From Nitrospira sp. (GTDB taxonomy: Bacteria; Nitrospirota; Nitrospiria; Nitrospirales; Nitrospiraceae), in NCBI GenBank assembly GCA_022842445.1, contig JALHPO010000010.1, positions 28,184-92,183 of the forward strand: a stretch of 64,000 nucleotides of DNA, given 5' to 3'. Numbering within the stretch: the stretch's first letter is position 1; each line of letters begins with the position of its first letter. The position numbers and the translations under genes are program-made. The notes under the pieces are model-generated. The model did no database searches. It was not told where the DNA came from and saw only the letters and a program-made list of their open reading frames with translations. Below are positions 1 to 8,252 of this stretch, piece after piece.

Positions 1-315
1 CACCACTCCGATCAGGAACCCTTTCTTCTCCCAGGGCTTGACCCACGTGACGGTTCCATCGAGCTTTTCCTGCTGCTCGACTCGATCGGAATCCAGGAAC
101 ACGAGCGAGACTGTTACTTTTTCGTTGGGCGGAAAACGGTCTTTGGTATGGAGACCGGCCCCGATTTGGTTCACGTTGTCCAGGACGGCCGTGCAAGCCC
201 GGCCTCCACTTTTGGGGGAGACGAGCGCGGAACCGACCAGCGTGGCGCGTACAAACTTCCGCCGCTCACCCGCTGCCGCCATATCGGCCGATTGCTTTGC
301 TTCACTTCGTTTCAT
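1..315 (-). CDS. PilZ-domain protein, C-terminus cut by window edge
   Basis: Reading the minus strand from the ATG at 315 gives 105 open codons running off the window. After a charged N-terminus (MKRSEAKQSADMAAAGERRK) comes an R-K-F-V-R-A segment, then N-x-x-x-x-G-A-G-L and a closing stretch G-T-V-T-W-V-K with F-L-I-G-V. This matches the PilZ beta-barrel pattern (RxxxR, later D/NxSxxG, G-x-V-x-W), a family that often binds c-di-GMP. The canonical D/NxSxxG appears here as NVNQIGAG, so ligand binding is uncertain. No Shine-Dalgarno sequence precedes the ATG, and a -10 hexamer lies only 8 nt upstream, so the mRNA may be leaderless. Two further PilZ genes lie near 61-62 kb. Confidence 0.7.
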   Translation of the reverse strand, partial: MKRSEAKQSADMAAAGERRKFVRATLVGSALVSPKSGGRACTAVLDNVNQIGAGLHTKDRFPPNEKVTVSLVFLDSDRVEQQEKLDGTVTWVKPWEKKGFLIGVV

Positions 316-323
316 ACTATCTA

Positions 324-351
324 AGTATAACCGATTAGTAGAGATTGTAAA
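324..351 (-). promoter_or_regulatory. Sigma70-like promoter of the PilZ gene
   Basis: On the minus strand TTTACA (346-351) is followed after 16 nt by TATACT (324-329). The ATG at 315 starts 8 nt after the -10 box, so transcription would begin at or next to the start codon. This is a sequence-only prediction. Confidence 0.5.
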
Positions 352-370
352 CCTGGAAATTGGCCCTATC

Positions 371-1666
371 CTAGGATTGGGACTTAGGTCGGTAGTACTG
401 CCGGCTTTTCAACGGTTCCGGTAGATGGGCTTGCTCGATCTTGGCTTGAGGATCGTCATGGACATAGCGGTAACCCTGCCCATAGCCCAGCCCCTTCATC
501 AGCCCCGTCACAGCATTCCGAAGATGAATTGGAACCCCAAGATTACCATGGGTTTGAGCATCCTTGATCGCTTCCAGTAGTCCGACATAGGACGCATTGT
601 CTTTAGGCCGTGAGGCGAGGTAGGTAGTCCCCTGCGCAAGGTTGATCTGCGCTTCCGGCAACCCCACGAATTGAACAGCCTGTGCGACGGACATCGCGAC
701 TACAAGGGCCATGGGATCTGCGTTACCGATGTCTTCCGACGCGAAAATCACCATCCGCCGGGCGATAAATTTCGGGTCCTCTCCGGCCTCCAGCATACGT
801 GCCAACCAGTAGAGAGCCCCGTTCGGATCGGAGTCGCGCATGCTCTTAATATAGGCGGAAATGACGTTGTAGTGTTCTTCACCGGACTTGTCGTACCGAA
901 GCGCCTGCTTGTTCAACGAAGCCGCCAGCAGCGCCTCATCGACCAGTCGTGTGCCATCCGCTCCGGCTGGCGCCTGAGTGACGACAAACTCGACTGCCGT
1001 AAGCAACGCCCGCGCGTCGCCGTTGCCAAAGGCCACCAGCCGTTTCCGTGCTCCGGGCGACAGACGCGCCTTCAACTGACCCAGGCCGGTATCGGAATCG
1101 GCGAGCGCCCGATCCAGGATACTGCCCAGGGCGTCTTCGGAGAGCGGCTTGAGAACGACCAGAATCGAGCGAGAGAGTAGCGGACTAATCACTTCAAACG
1201 AGGGATTTTCAGTCGTCGCCCCGACCAAAATCACCGTGCCCCGTTCGACATGGGGGAGAAAAGCATCCTGCTGGGCCTTGTTAAACCGATGGATCTCGTC
1301 CACGAAAAGGACGGTCTTCTGCTGCTGTAACGCAAGCCGATGCTCGGCCGCCTTGATGATTTCACGCAACTCCGGAATGCCGCCGGTCACCGCCGAAAAC
1401 GCTACGAATTGGGCTTTGGTGTGCCGGGCGATCAGGTGTGCCAGCGTGGTCTTGCCCGAACCAGGCGGGCCCCAGAAGATCACAGAGGAAAGACGATCCG
1501 ACTCAATGGCCTTGCGCAGAGGCCGATCCATGCCGACGATGTCATCCTGCCCGACAAAGTCGGCAAACTCCTTTGGGCGCATCCGCTCTGCCAGCGGGGC
1601 ATCGGCCTTCTTCCCTGCCTGGGAAGCGGCAAATAGATCGGGCCGTGGATCGCGCGGAGTCGGCAT
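371..1666 (-). CDS. rarA: Replication-associated recombination protein A (RarA/MgsA AAA+ ATPase)
   Basis: 431 residues. RarA is a clamp-loader-like AAA+ ATPase that acts at stalled replication forks and binds SSB. Walker A is GPPGSGKT at residues 66-73, Walker B is VLFVDEIHRF near 119-128, followed by the sensor segment GATTENPSFE and a C-terminal MgsA tetramerisation region (ALYWLARMLEAGEDP, ASEDIGNADP). The ATG at 1666 is chosen over one 23 codons upstream because AAGGAG sits 7 nt before it and the residues before it are unlike the family. It is transcribed away from the hydrolase at 1777; the gap between them is the likely promoter region. Confidence 0.95.
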   Translation of the reverse strand: MPTPRDPRPDLFAASQAGKKADAPLAERMRPKEFADFVGQDDIVGMDRPLRKAIESDRLSSVIFWGPPGSGKTTLAHLIARHTKAQFVAFSAVTGGIPELREIIKAAEHRLALQQQKTVLFVDEIHRFNKAQQDAFLPHVERGTVILVGATTENPSFEVISPLLSRSILVVLKPLSEDALGSILDRALADSDTGLGQLKARLSPGARKRLVAFGNGDARALLTAVEFVVTQAPAGADGTRLVDEALLAASLNKQALRYDKSGEEHYNVISAYIKSMRDSDPNGALYWLARMLEAGEDPKFIARRMVIFASEDIGNADPMALVVAMSVAQAVQFVGLPEAQINLAQGTTYLASRPKDNASYVGLLEAIKDAQTHGNLGVPIHLRNAVTGLMKGLGYGQGYRYVHDDPQAKIEQAHLPEPLKSRQYYRPKSQS

Positions 1667-1776
1667 GAGTCGCTCCTTGAAATGAGCGGATTGTATACGC
1701 CGATTCAATTGATCGCAAACGGCCCCTTGACCCAACGAACCGCCGGTGCTACGAACAGCGCCGGCGCAGGGAGGGA

Positions 1777-2586
1777 ATGGTGCAAGTCACAATCAACGGC
1801 ATCACATTAGCCTATAGCGACACAGGCGGCGGTCTTCCGATAGTCTTCTTGCATGCCTTTCCGCTAAATCGGACGATGTGGGCGCAGCAGGAAGCCGACC
1901 TGTCGACCCATTGTCGCGTCATTACGATCGACCTGCGCGGGCACGGGGAATCGGACGCCCCGCTTTGGCATTACTCCCTCGACCAGGCCGCCGAGGACGT
2001 ACGGGCTCTGCTGGATCACTTATCGATCCGACAGGCGGTCTTCGTTGGATTGTCGATGGGGGGCTATATTCTGTTTGCCTTGTATCGGAGACATGCCGAG
2101 CGTGTGAAAGGACTCGTGCTCGCGGACACGAAAGCGCAGGCGGATACGCGGGAGGGGCAAGCAGGCCGCTTTCAGATGGCCCAGACGGCCTACAAGCACG
2201 GCCCATCGGCGGTTGCCGACATCATGATCCCGAAATTGCTGAGCCCTGTAACGATCCGGACAAGGCCGGAGATCGTTCACCAAGTACGCATGATGATTGA
2301 AGGCAATCAGGTGAGCGGCATCGCGGGGGATTTAATGGCGATGGCCGAGCGTCTCGATTCCATCCCGCTCTTGAAACAGATCAGCTGCCCAACCCAAATT
2401 ATCGTAGGTGAATTGGACCAAGCCACCCCGCTGTCAGATGCCAAACTCATGGCCGATCAGATTCCAAGTGCCCGCCTGGCCATCATTCCACAAGCCGCAC
2501 ATCTGGCGAACTTGGAACAGCCTGAGCTGTTTACTCATATCGTACGGTCTTTTATTGAGAATGTGGTAGAGCCGCGACGTCACTGA
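1777..2586 (+). CDS. Alpha/beta hydrolase
   Basis: 269 residues with a single alpha/beta hydrolase fold. The oxyanion-hole motif is HAFPLN near residue 26, the nucleophile elbow is G-L-S-M-G-G with Ser93, a candidate acid lies in GELDQATP, and the catalytic His is in PQAAHLANLEQP near the C-terminus. The profile resembles 3-oxoadipate enol-lactonase (PcaD)-type and related small esterases, but no aromatic catabolism genes are nearby, so the substrate is unknown. The start is preceded by a purine-rich GGGAGGGA that lies very close to the ATG; a GTG one codon later would have better spacing. It ends 20 bp before the converging folE. Confidence 0.85.
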   Translation: MVQVTINGITLAYSDTGGGLPIVFLHAFPLNRTMWAQQEADLSTHCRVITIDLRGHGESDAPLWHYSLDQAAEDVRALLDHLSIRQAVFVGLSMGGYILFALYRRHAERVKGLVLADTKAQADTREGQAGRFQMAQTAYKHGPSAVADIMIPKLLSPVTIRTRPEIVHQVRMMIEGNQVSGIAGDLMAMAERLDSIPLLKQISCPTQIIVGELDQATPLSDAKLMADQIPSARLAIIPQAAHLANLEQPELFTHIVRSFIENVVEPRRH

Positions 2587-2606
2587 GAAGATGCCGGTGA
2601 GGCGGC

Positions 2607-3254
2607 TTAGTCTGAGTCGCCGCCGCTGGATTTCCGAATCAGCTTAAGAAATTCCAGGCGGGTTTGCGGCTGGCTGCGGAAGGCGCCTAACATGGAGCTG
2701 GTGACGGCTACTGTATTCTGTTTCTCCACACCACGCATCATCATACAGAGGTGCCGCGCTTCGACGACGACCCCCACCCCGTTCGCATTCAGTTTGTCCT
2801 TCAAGGTTTCGGCTATTTGGACCGTCAATCGCTCCTGCACTTGAAGCCGGCGAGCGAAGGTATCGACAATGCGCGGGATTTTGCTCAAACCCACGACTTT
2901 CTTGTTAGGCAGGTACCCGACATGGACCTTGCCGAAAAACGGCAAGAGATGGTGTTCGCACATGCTGAAGAAATCGATGTCTTTCACGATGACCATCTCA
3001 TCGTATTCGATCGGAAACAGCGCCCCGTTCAGGAGATGATCAATGTTACGTTGATAGCCCTGGGTCATAAAGGCGAGCGCCTTGGCGACCCGTTCTGGTG
3101 TTTTGAGCAGGCCGTGGCGGTTTGGTTTTTCGCCGAGCGCGAGCAGCATCTGCGTCACCAGCGATTGCAGGGATTGTAAATCAGCCGGTTGCCCGCTTCC
3201 GCCGACGTCCTCGACCGGACCCCGACGTTTCTCCGTCTGCTTCCGCTTAGCCAC
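2607..3254 (-). CDS. folE: GTP cyclohydrolase I, FolE type
   Basis: 215 residues from a GTG start. The enzyme converts GTP to 7,8-dihydroneopterin triphosphate, the first step to folate, queuosine and biopterin-type pterins. Zn ligands are Cys99 and His102 in C-E-H-H, and Cys170 in [11 protein letters not shown]; the core [12 protein letters not shown] and GLSKIPRIV are also present. The GTG at 3254 is preferred because it begins 8 nt inside the end of the upstream pterin synthase gene and the peptide before it is not family-like. The two genes are thus translationally coupled and probably act in sequence on the same pterin intermediate. Confidence 0.95.
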   Translation of the reverse strand: MAKRKQTEKRRGPVEDVGGSGQPADLQSLQSLVTQMLLALGEKPNRHGLLKTPERVAKALAFMTQGYQRNIDHLLNGALFPIEYDEMVIVKDIDFFSMCEHHLLPFFGKVHVGYLPNKKVVGLSKIPRIVDTFARRLQVQERLTVQIAETLKDKLNANGVGVVVEARHLCMMMRGVEKQNTVAVTSSMLGAFRSQPQTRLEFLKLIRKSSGGDSD

Positions 3255-3681
3255 GCGCCCCCCCGATAAGTTGAGCCGGTCCGGCATACTCGAAGTAATT
3301 GTCCCTGGTCTCGATGACGCCCACTTTTTCAAGCTGCCCGGACGGCAGTTTCGCCTCCAACAAGTCCCAGATCAATTTCACAAGATTCTCTCCGGTCGTG
3401 GTGCGGTGGGCAAATTCTTTGTCGCCGTTGAGATCCTGGTGGTCGAACCGCCTGACCACGGTCTCATTGACGATGTGATCGAGGCGCGCAAGGCTGCCGG
3501 CCTCGTCGCTCCCGTCATGCCTGACCGTGACCAGCACCGCATAGTTATGGCCGTGACCATTCGGATTGTTGCATTTCCCGAAGATAACCTGATTTTCCTT
3601 CGGCGTCAGGTGATCGGTGTGCAGCCGGTGGGCGGCACAAAACCTATAGCGCCTGGTCACATGTATCTGATGCATTCGCAC
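3247..3681 (-). CDS. 6-pyruvoyl-tetrahydropterin synthase / QueD family enzyme
   Basis: 144 residues of the PTPS/QueD fold. Zn-binding histidines are His18 in FCAAHRL and His43/His45 in N-G-H-G-H; Cys37 is the candidate catalytic cysteine. The spacing C-x5-HGH ([11 protein letters not shown]) is that of PTPS-II, the mammalian-like biopterin-pathway type, not C-x3-HGH of QueD or the Glu-containing PTPS-III that replaces FolB. DHQDLN and the C-terminal E-T-x-x-N segment complete the active site. It overlaps folE by 8 nt, so substrate supply from FolE is likely. Whether the product is tetrahydropterin, carboxytetrahydropterin or a folate intermediate cannot be settled from sequence. Confidence 0.88.
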   Translation of the reverse strand: MRMHQIHVTRRYRFCAAHRLHTDHLTPKENQVIFGKCNNPNGHGHNYAVLVTVRHDGSDEAGSLARLDHIVNETVVRRFDHQDLNGDKEFAHRTTTGENLVKLIWDLLEAKLPSGQLEKVGVIETRDNYFEYAGPAQLIGGARG

Positions 3682-3698
3682 CCTGCGAAAGAACGAAA

Positions 3699-3731
3699 GC
3701 CAGGGTTACTCATTCAGTGAGCAACCCTGGC
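3699..3731 (-). terminator. Hairpin after the A-type carrier gene
   Basis: GCCAGGGTT (3699-3707) pairs with AACCCTGGC (3723-3731), and inner bases extend the stem with a mismatch. On the minus strand it is followed by a T-rich TTTCGTTCTTTC. It lies after the Fe-S carrier gene and just before the pterin synthase start, so it probably separates two transcripts. Confidence 0.6.
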
Positions 3732-3784
3732 CTCATAATAGAAACCCCGTGGGCGGCGCTCCCCCGGACATTCGGATAGACCGC

Positions 3785-4105
3785 TTAGGAACTAAATGAG
3801 CTGCCGCAGCCGCAGGTCGTCTTGGCTTGGGGATTCTTGATGGAAAACCCGGATCCCTGCACGCTGTCCACGTAATCGACCTCCGCGCCTTGCAACAACG
3901 GGGCGCTCTGCGAGTCCATGATGACTCTGACGTCACCCATCTCAACGACCGTATCGTCCTCGGCCGTCTTGGATTCGAAAGCCATCCCATATTGATAGCC
4001 ATGGCACCCGCCGCCGCGGACATACACGCGCAACCCGACCACATCCTTCTCTTCAGCCATCAGTTCTCTGATCTTCTGTTCCGCCACCTGTGTAATCGTA
4101 ACCAT
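3785..4105 (-). CDS. A-type iron-sulfur carrier (ErpA/IscA/HesB family)
   Basis: 106 residues. The family binds Fe-S clusters or iron and passes clusters to apoproteins. Three conserved cysteines are visible: Cys34 in GGGCHGYQYG and Cys98/Cys100 in T-C-G-C-G near the C-terminus. The start at 4105 has AGGAGG at suitable spacing, and the ten residues upstream in frame are dropped. It sits 64 nt after the ferredoxin and NuoF genes, both of which carry Fe-S clusters, so delivery to these partners is plausible but inferred. Paralogue assignment (ErpA or IscA) is not possible from this sequence alone. Confidence 0.93.
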   Translation of the reverse strand: MVTITQVAEQKIRELMAEEKDVVGLRVYVRGGGCHGYQYGMAFESKTAEDDTVVEMGDVRVIMDSQSAPLLQGAEVDYVDSVQGSGFSIKNPQAKTTCGCGSSFSS

Positions 4106-4169
4106 TGTCGTCCTCCTATATCTCCAGATTCGCAACCCGCGCTCTGGGTTGGCTTAGTGTAACACCTCT

Positions 4170-4517
4170 CTACCGAATATCAACTCCCCAGGTTTCTGCT
4201 GTTTCTTTGCCTGGAGCTTCCCACTTGCTTCCCGGAACGCGCACGACGACATCGCCCAGCACCTTCGCCTGGCAGGCCAATCGGTGTTGCGGTTCGCTCA
4301 ATGCTTCGCGATCCAGCAGGTCTTGTTCGTCAAAATCGATCTCTGAAAGCTGGTCCAGCCCCGTTTGAACCTCCACTCGGCATGTGGTGCAGGACGCATT
4401 CCCTCCGCAATCATGATTTAAGGGAAGCCCCAACCCTTTCGCCGCATCCAGGAGCGAGGTGTTGACGTCCACCTCTCCGATTCTTTCGCCGAAATACAGA
4501 AACGTCACACGCGGCAT
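4170..4517 (-). CDS. 2Fe-2S ferredoxin
   Basis: 115 residues, a small soluble electron carrier of the plant/adrenodoxin fold. The cluster ligands are Cys37, Cys43 and Cys46 (C-x5-C-x2-C) and Cys82. The ATG at 4517 is chosen over an adjacent GTG because AGGAG lies 6 nt upstream. The gene begins 9 nt after NuoF ends, so the two are very probably cotranscribed, and the ferredoxin may be the redox partner of the NuoF-like subunit. It is also a candidate donor for the ferredoxin-thioredoxin reductase at 11.4 kb. The partnership is inferred. Confidence 0.9.
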   Translation of the reverse strand: MPRVTFLYFGERIGEVDVNTSLLDAAKGLGLPLNHDCGGNASCTTCRVEVQTGLDQLSEIDFDEQDLLDREALSEPQHRLACQAKVLGDVVVRVPGSKWEAPGKETAETWGVDIR

Positions 4518-4526
4518 CACGATCTC

Positions 4527-5831
4527 CTAGGATTGGGCTCCGACACCGGCCGGTATGGCTCGATACGGACACCGTTGCATTCGAATATGGTCTTCGTACT
4601 CCTGGCGGAACAATTTCAGACTGCTCTGCACCAAGACCGATGCGCCCGTCACCAGGGTGCAGTATCCTGTGCCTTTCACAAATCCGCAGAGCTGAAGGAG
4701 ACTGTCGAGATCCTTTTGGGTTCCCTGGCCTTCTTCAATTTTGGCCATCAACGCAGCCAGATTGATCGTTCCCATTCTGCATGGAGGACATTGGGCGCAG
4801 CTTTCGTTCTTGAAGAAGTCGGAAAACTGAAGTGTCTTGGCGATCATACATGTTGCATCGTCGACGACGATCACGCCCGCCGAGCCCAAACCCGTTCCGG
4901 CCTTTTTCAATGAATCGAAATCCATGGCCAGATCGAGCTGATCCGCCGTCACCATCGAAAAGGCCGGGCCGCCTGGAAACACCGCTTTGATCTTGCGGCC
5001 TCCCGGCACGCCCCCTCCACATTGCTCGATCAAACTCCGTATCGTGACGCCCATGGGCATTTCATACACACCTGGCCGATTGACCGCGCCGCTCAATGAA
5101 AACATCATCGTGCCGGGACACCGTTCCGTACCGACCTGTGTAAACCACGTCGCTCCCTTGTGAAGAATTCGAGGAATGTTGCACAGTGTCTCGACATTGT
5201 TCACCAATGTCGGTTTGCCGTAGAGACCGAAGTCCGTCGGGTAGAATGGCGGCTTCTGCCTCGGCATGGCCGGACGGCCCTGCATGGACTCCAGCATGGC
5301 GGTCTCTTCTCCCGCGACATAACTACCGTGGCCTTCGAAGACTTGCAATTCGATGTCGAACCCGCTTCCCAGCACATTCTTCCCGAGAAAACCCCGCTCT
5401 TTTGCCTGCGCCAGAGCTTTTCTCAGATTCTCTCGTTCTTCATGATACTCATGGTTCACATAAATGAAGGAAGCCTTGGCCTTCACCGTATGTGAGGCGA
5501 TCAGACAGCCCTCGATCAATTGATGCGGCAACGTCTTGAGTAAGTGGCGGTCCTTGAATGTCCCCGGTTCATGTTCGCCCGCATTGCACACAAAGTAGCG
5601 CTCCTGAACCCGGTGATTGAGAACCTTGTCCCACTTGACCCCGGTCGGGAATCCCGCTCCGCCCCGTCCACGGAGACCTGCCTTCTTTAATTCATCGACG
5701 ACTTGTGTCGCCTTTAATTCAGTGACACATCGCGTCCAGGCTTCATACCCCCCGACCTTCAAATAGCCGTCAATTTCCCAAGGGGCGCCATCGAGTTTTT
5801 GAACAAGACGTGGTTCTGCCGCCATCGACAT
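4527..5831 (-). CDS. nuoF: NADH dehydrogenase subunit F-like flavoprotein (NuoF/51 kDa)
   Basis: About 434 residues from the chosen ATG. NuoF-type subunits bind FMN and NAD(H) and carry a 4Fe-4S cluster. Seen in order: the FMN loop GRGGAGFPTG at 55-64, CNAGEHEPGTFKDR near 82-95, GEETAMLESMQG, the SLBB region, and cluster ligands Cys345, Cys348, Cys351 with Cys391. The second loop usually reads N-A-D-E-x-E-P-G; here Asp is Gly and the next variable residue is His. No NuoE, NuoG or other complex I gene is adjacent, only the ferredoxin. The start is uncertain: TTG at 5900 and ATGs at 5891 and 5825 are alternatives, none with a strong ribosome site. It may serve an NAD(P)H-ferredoxin reaction rather than canonical complex I. 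Confidence 0.85.
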   Translation of the reverse strand: MSMAAEPRLVQKLDGAPWEIDGYLKVGGYEAWTRCVTELKATQVVDELKKAGLRGRGGAGFPTGVKWDKVLNHRVQERYFVCNAGEHEPGTFKDRHLLKTLPHQLIEGCLIASHTVKAKASFIYVNHEYHEERENLRKALAQAKERGFLGKNVLGSGFDIELQVFEGHGSYVAGEETAMLESMQGRPAMPRQKPPFYPTDFGLYGKPTLVNNVETLCNIPRILHKGATWFTQVGTERCPGTMMFSLSGAVNRPGVYEMPMGVTIRSLIEQCGGGVPGGRKIKAVFPGGPAFSMVTADQLDLAMDFDSLKKAGTGLGSAGVIVVDDATCMIAKTLQFSDFFKNESCAQCPPCRMGTINLAALMAKIEEGQGTQKDLDSLLQLCGFVKGTGYCTLVTGASVLVQSSLKLFRQEYEDHIRMQRCPYRAIPAGVGAQS

Positions 5832-6002
5832 CGTCCATCCCGCGTGAAAAATCACAACTTTGGAGCTCGTACTATACGGGTCCATATCCATGTCCGTCAA
5901 GGCAACAGACCAGGAATGGGCCTAAATCTCAATTGGTTAGGACTAGGGGACCTATTGGAGCTGGGTATAGAGAGCCAAAAACGGCGTAGGAGAGGAGCAA
6001 AC

Positions 6003-6038
6003 CCGCTCACCGGAGGGGGTAACCCGACCGGTGAGCGG
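6003..6038 (-). repeat. Perfect 11-bp inverted repeat, possible terminator
   Basis: CCGCTCACCGG (6003-6013) and CCGGTGAGCGG (6028-6038) can form a perfect 11-bp stem around a 14-nt loop that itself contains GGGGT/AACCC. It lies just after the stop of the PuuD-like gene. The minus-strand side lacks a T-run, so intrinsic termination is unproven. Confidence 0.5.
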
Positions 6039-6044
6039 ACAGCT

Positions 6045-6632
6045 CTATCTAAAGTGGCTGCCGGCTCCCATGAAGAACAACATGGGAATCGAGAGCATAA
6101 AATTCACACGCGAGGCCAGTAGGGCAGTCCGTCCCCATTGGGCCATCTCCGGCGGCGCGGGGGTGCCTTGGGCCGCAGCCGTCACAGCCGCAATGATTTT
6201 CTTCTGGTTCGGCCAGATGATCCCATGGACGTTGCCCAACATAATGATGCCCAGCAACCCACCGATCGCCACGGCCACCGCTCCTGTTCCGCCTCTGTGG
6301 TACATGGCGCCATACAAGAGAACCCCGGCAAGTACCGTCACGGTCGCTCCGTGACGGAACCAATTCAGCGCCATGGGCATCAGCTTGGGAATCACGACGT
6401 TCTTAGTCGGCCCATCCAAACTCTTCAAGAACGCGGCATTGATCAAGTTGAAGAAATACAAGAGCCCGATCCAGGTGATGCCGGCCAGGAAGTGAATCCA
6501 GCGAAGGATGATCTGGCCCCAATCCGCTTCGCCTGCGCCAATGCCGGTCATCCCAAGATACAACCCTATCAACACGACGGTGAGCGCGAACCCCGCGGCC
6601 ATCGTCTGCGTCGGATTTTCAAGAAATTTCAT
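6045..6632 (-). CDS. PuuD/urate-oxidase-N-like integral membrane protein, no cytochrome domain
   Basis: 195 residues with about five hydrophobic segments (near 10-30, 40-65, 95-112, 118-140 and 170-192). The text HFLAGITWIGLLYFFN, WFRHGA and NVHGIIWPNQKKII resembles the membrane domain of PuuD-type urate hydroxylases (Urate_ox_N). Full PuuD has a C-terminal cytochrome c domain with CxxCH; this protein stops after the membrane part and has no Cys pair. No purine catabolism genes are nearby. A redox or haem-binding membrane role is possible (several conserved His, as in RWIHF, WFRH and NVHG), but function is unknown. Confidence 0.75.
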   Translation of the reverse strand: MKFLENPTQTMAAGFALTVVLIGLYLGMTGIGAGEADWGQIILRWIHFLAGITWIGLLYFFNLINAAFLKSLDGPTKNVVIPKLMPMALNWFRHGATVTVLAGVLLYGAMYHRGGTGAVAVAIGGLLGIIMLGNVHGIIWPNQKKIIAAVTAAAQGTPAPPEMAQWGRTALLASRVNFMLSIPMLFFMGAGSHFR

Positions 6633-6790
6633 AGCTCCCTCTCATCGAACGGTTGACTGTAAGCTCATACCTGTACTGTAGCCCTTCTTCGAATGTCAAG
6701 TTCGTACGCCTTGCCATTCATCAAACGTACGGAGAAGGTACCAGCGATTCTTCCTTTGATGCGCGACACCTTGACGACGACGTATTTTCC

Positions 6791-7732
6791 TCACGCCATG
6801 AGCCGGTCCACGGCGGCGCAGAGTTCTCGGACAGCATTCGCCGACGCTTCCAATGCCGCTCGCTCGTTGACCGTCAGCTCGTATTCCACGATCTGTTCCA
6901 CGCCGCTGCGTCCGATCTTGACCGGAACCCCCACGATGACGTTCTTCAATCCATACTCGCCTTCACAGAGGACCGAGCAGGGCAGCACCCGCTTCTCATC
7001 GTGATAAATCGCCTCAACCATATCGACCGCTGAGGCGGACGGAGCATAGAAGGCACTGCCTGTTTTCAACAGGCCTACGATCTCCGCTCCTCCGTCACGC
7101 GTCCGCTGGATGATCGCATCCAGTTGGTCCTTCGACATCAGGTCTGAAACGGGCTTGCCCTTCACAGTGGTATAACGCGGGAGCGGCACCATCGTATCGC
7201 CATGGCCTCCCAAAACCATGGCCTGCACGTCAGGTCCCGGCACGTTCAATTCGGCCGCGATGAACGCGCGCATTCTGGCGGAATCCAAGATACCGCCCAT
7301 GCCGATGATTCTGGATTTGGGCAGTCCGCTGACCAGGCGCGCCACATGGACCATGGCGTCCAACGGATTGGTGACCAGAATCAAGATGATGTCCGGAGAG
7401 CGGGCCACCAATTGCGACACGACGGATTTCACGATCTTCGCATTGGTCGACAGCAGCTCGTCGCGGCTCATGCCCGGTTTTCTCGGAATGCCGGACGTAA
7501 TGACCGCGACCGATGAGCCGGCGGTTTCGTCATAGCCATTGGTGCCGACGACGCGGGTGCTATAGCCGCACACCGGTCCGGCTTGCGAGATATCGAGCGC
7601 CTTGCCCTGCGGCATACCCTCCGTGATATCGACCAAGACGACATCGTAGATGTCTTTCTCGGCCAAGCGCTGCGCCGTCGTTCCTCCTACATTCCCCGCA
7701 CCCACCACGGTAATTTTAGGACGCCCCATCAT
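6791..7732 (-). CDS. mdh: Malate dehydrogenase
   Basis: 313 residues of the LDH-like malate dehydrogenase group; interconverts malate and oxaloacetate with NAD(H) in the (reductive) TCA cycle. The Rossmann motif [10 protein letters not shown] is at the N-terminus, followed by the acidic VDI that prefers NAD, substrate loop [12 protein letters not shown], second Arg in D-S-A-R-M-R, and catalytic [10 protein letters not shown]. The Arg in the IPRKPGMSR loop rather than Gln supports malate over lactate. ATG at 7732 is chosen because GAGG lies just upstream; a GTG at 7738 and an ATG at 7729 are alternatives. A heptamer-repeat gap separates it from the upstream gene. Confidence 0.96.
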   Translation of the reverse strand: MMGRPKITVVGAGNVGGTTAQRLAEKDIYDVVLVDITEGMPQGKALDISQAGPVCGYSTRVVGTNGYDETAGSSVAVITSGIPRKPGMSRDELLSTNAKIVKSVVSQLVARSPDIILILVTNPLDAMVHVARLVSGLPKSRIIGMGGILDSARMRAFIAAELNVPGPDVQAMVLGGHGDTMVPLPRYTTVKGKPVSDLMSKDQLDAIIQRTRDGGAEIVGLLKTGSAFYAPSASAVDMVEAIYHDEKRVLPCSVLCEGEYGLKNVIVGVPVKIGRSGVEQIVEYELTVNERAALEASANAVRELCAAVDRLMA

Positions 7733-7740
7733 CGCCACCT

Positions 7741-7808
7741 CGTGAATCGTAAAACGTGAAGCGTGAAGCGCGCCATCCCCTGACGCCTCACCCCTGACCC
7801 CTCACGCA
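7741..7808. repeat. Inverted heptamer array between mdh and the upstream gene
   Basis: Four tandem 7-mers of type CGTRAAN occupy 7741-7768. After a 12-bp spacer, four 7-mers of opposite orientation (type TSACSCC) fill 7781-7808, the last running into the stop codon of the upstream gene. The unit, read as GTNARRS, recurs at 27051-27099 and 56725-56812. Confidence 0.7.
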
Positions 7809-8209
7809 TGTTCATGCTCTGTCCAGCCCGCCACTTTGAAGTTGATCGTGCAGACGAAATTATCGCCGTCGTAAAAGTTCACTTTGATCTTCTTTTTGCC
7901 GTACGTCTTGGCTAGAAATGCTTCGGGATTATCGACCAATTCCTGATAGCCGCCCGCCGGATATTCGCCCAAGTCATGAAAGACCACGATCATGCCCGCT
8001 TTCACTTCTTGCAACACTTTGGCCCGGCATCGGGGATAGACCTCCCAGAATTTCGCCTCGATCAGCTCCTTGGTCGGCTCCTGGCGATCTTCGCCCTGTT
8101 TAAGCGGCTGCGCGAACTTCGCCAGCCGGCGGATGTAGGGATACTGATGGCCGGTAAACAGCTTATAGAGCCAGGACGGAACCGCGGGTCTCTCTACTGG
8201 ATTTACCAT
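7802..8209 (-). CDS. Hypothetical protein beside the VWA gene
   Basis: 135 residues from the ATG at 8209, which has GGAG 5-8 nt upstream. The family is not recognised. It begins with a Pro-rich VERPAVPSWLYKLF, has no signal peptide or membrane segment, carries two isolated cysteines and ends with a beta-rich segment and an acidic His-containing tail (GWTEHEHA). It lies 43 nt downstream of the large VWA-domain gene on the same strand and is probably cotranscribed with it, so it may take part in the same process. Confidence 0.7.
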   Translation of the reverse strand: MVNPVERPAVPSWLYKLFTGHQYPYIRRLAKFAQPLKQGEDRQEPTKELIEAKFWEVYPRCRAKVLQEVKAGMIVVFHDLGEYPAGGYQELVDNPEAFLAKTYGKKKIKVNFYDGDNFVCTINFKVAGWTEHEHA

Positions 8210-8252
8210 CGATTCTCCGTACCTTTCGCCCTGCCCGTCGCGACACACATCG

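Noticed and set aside
38..424. Plus-strand frame of 128 codons at the left edge
   Set aside because: It is antisense to the PilZ gene, has no ribosome site and no family features.
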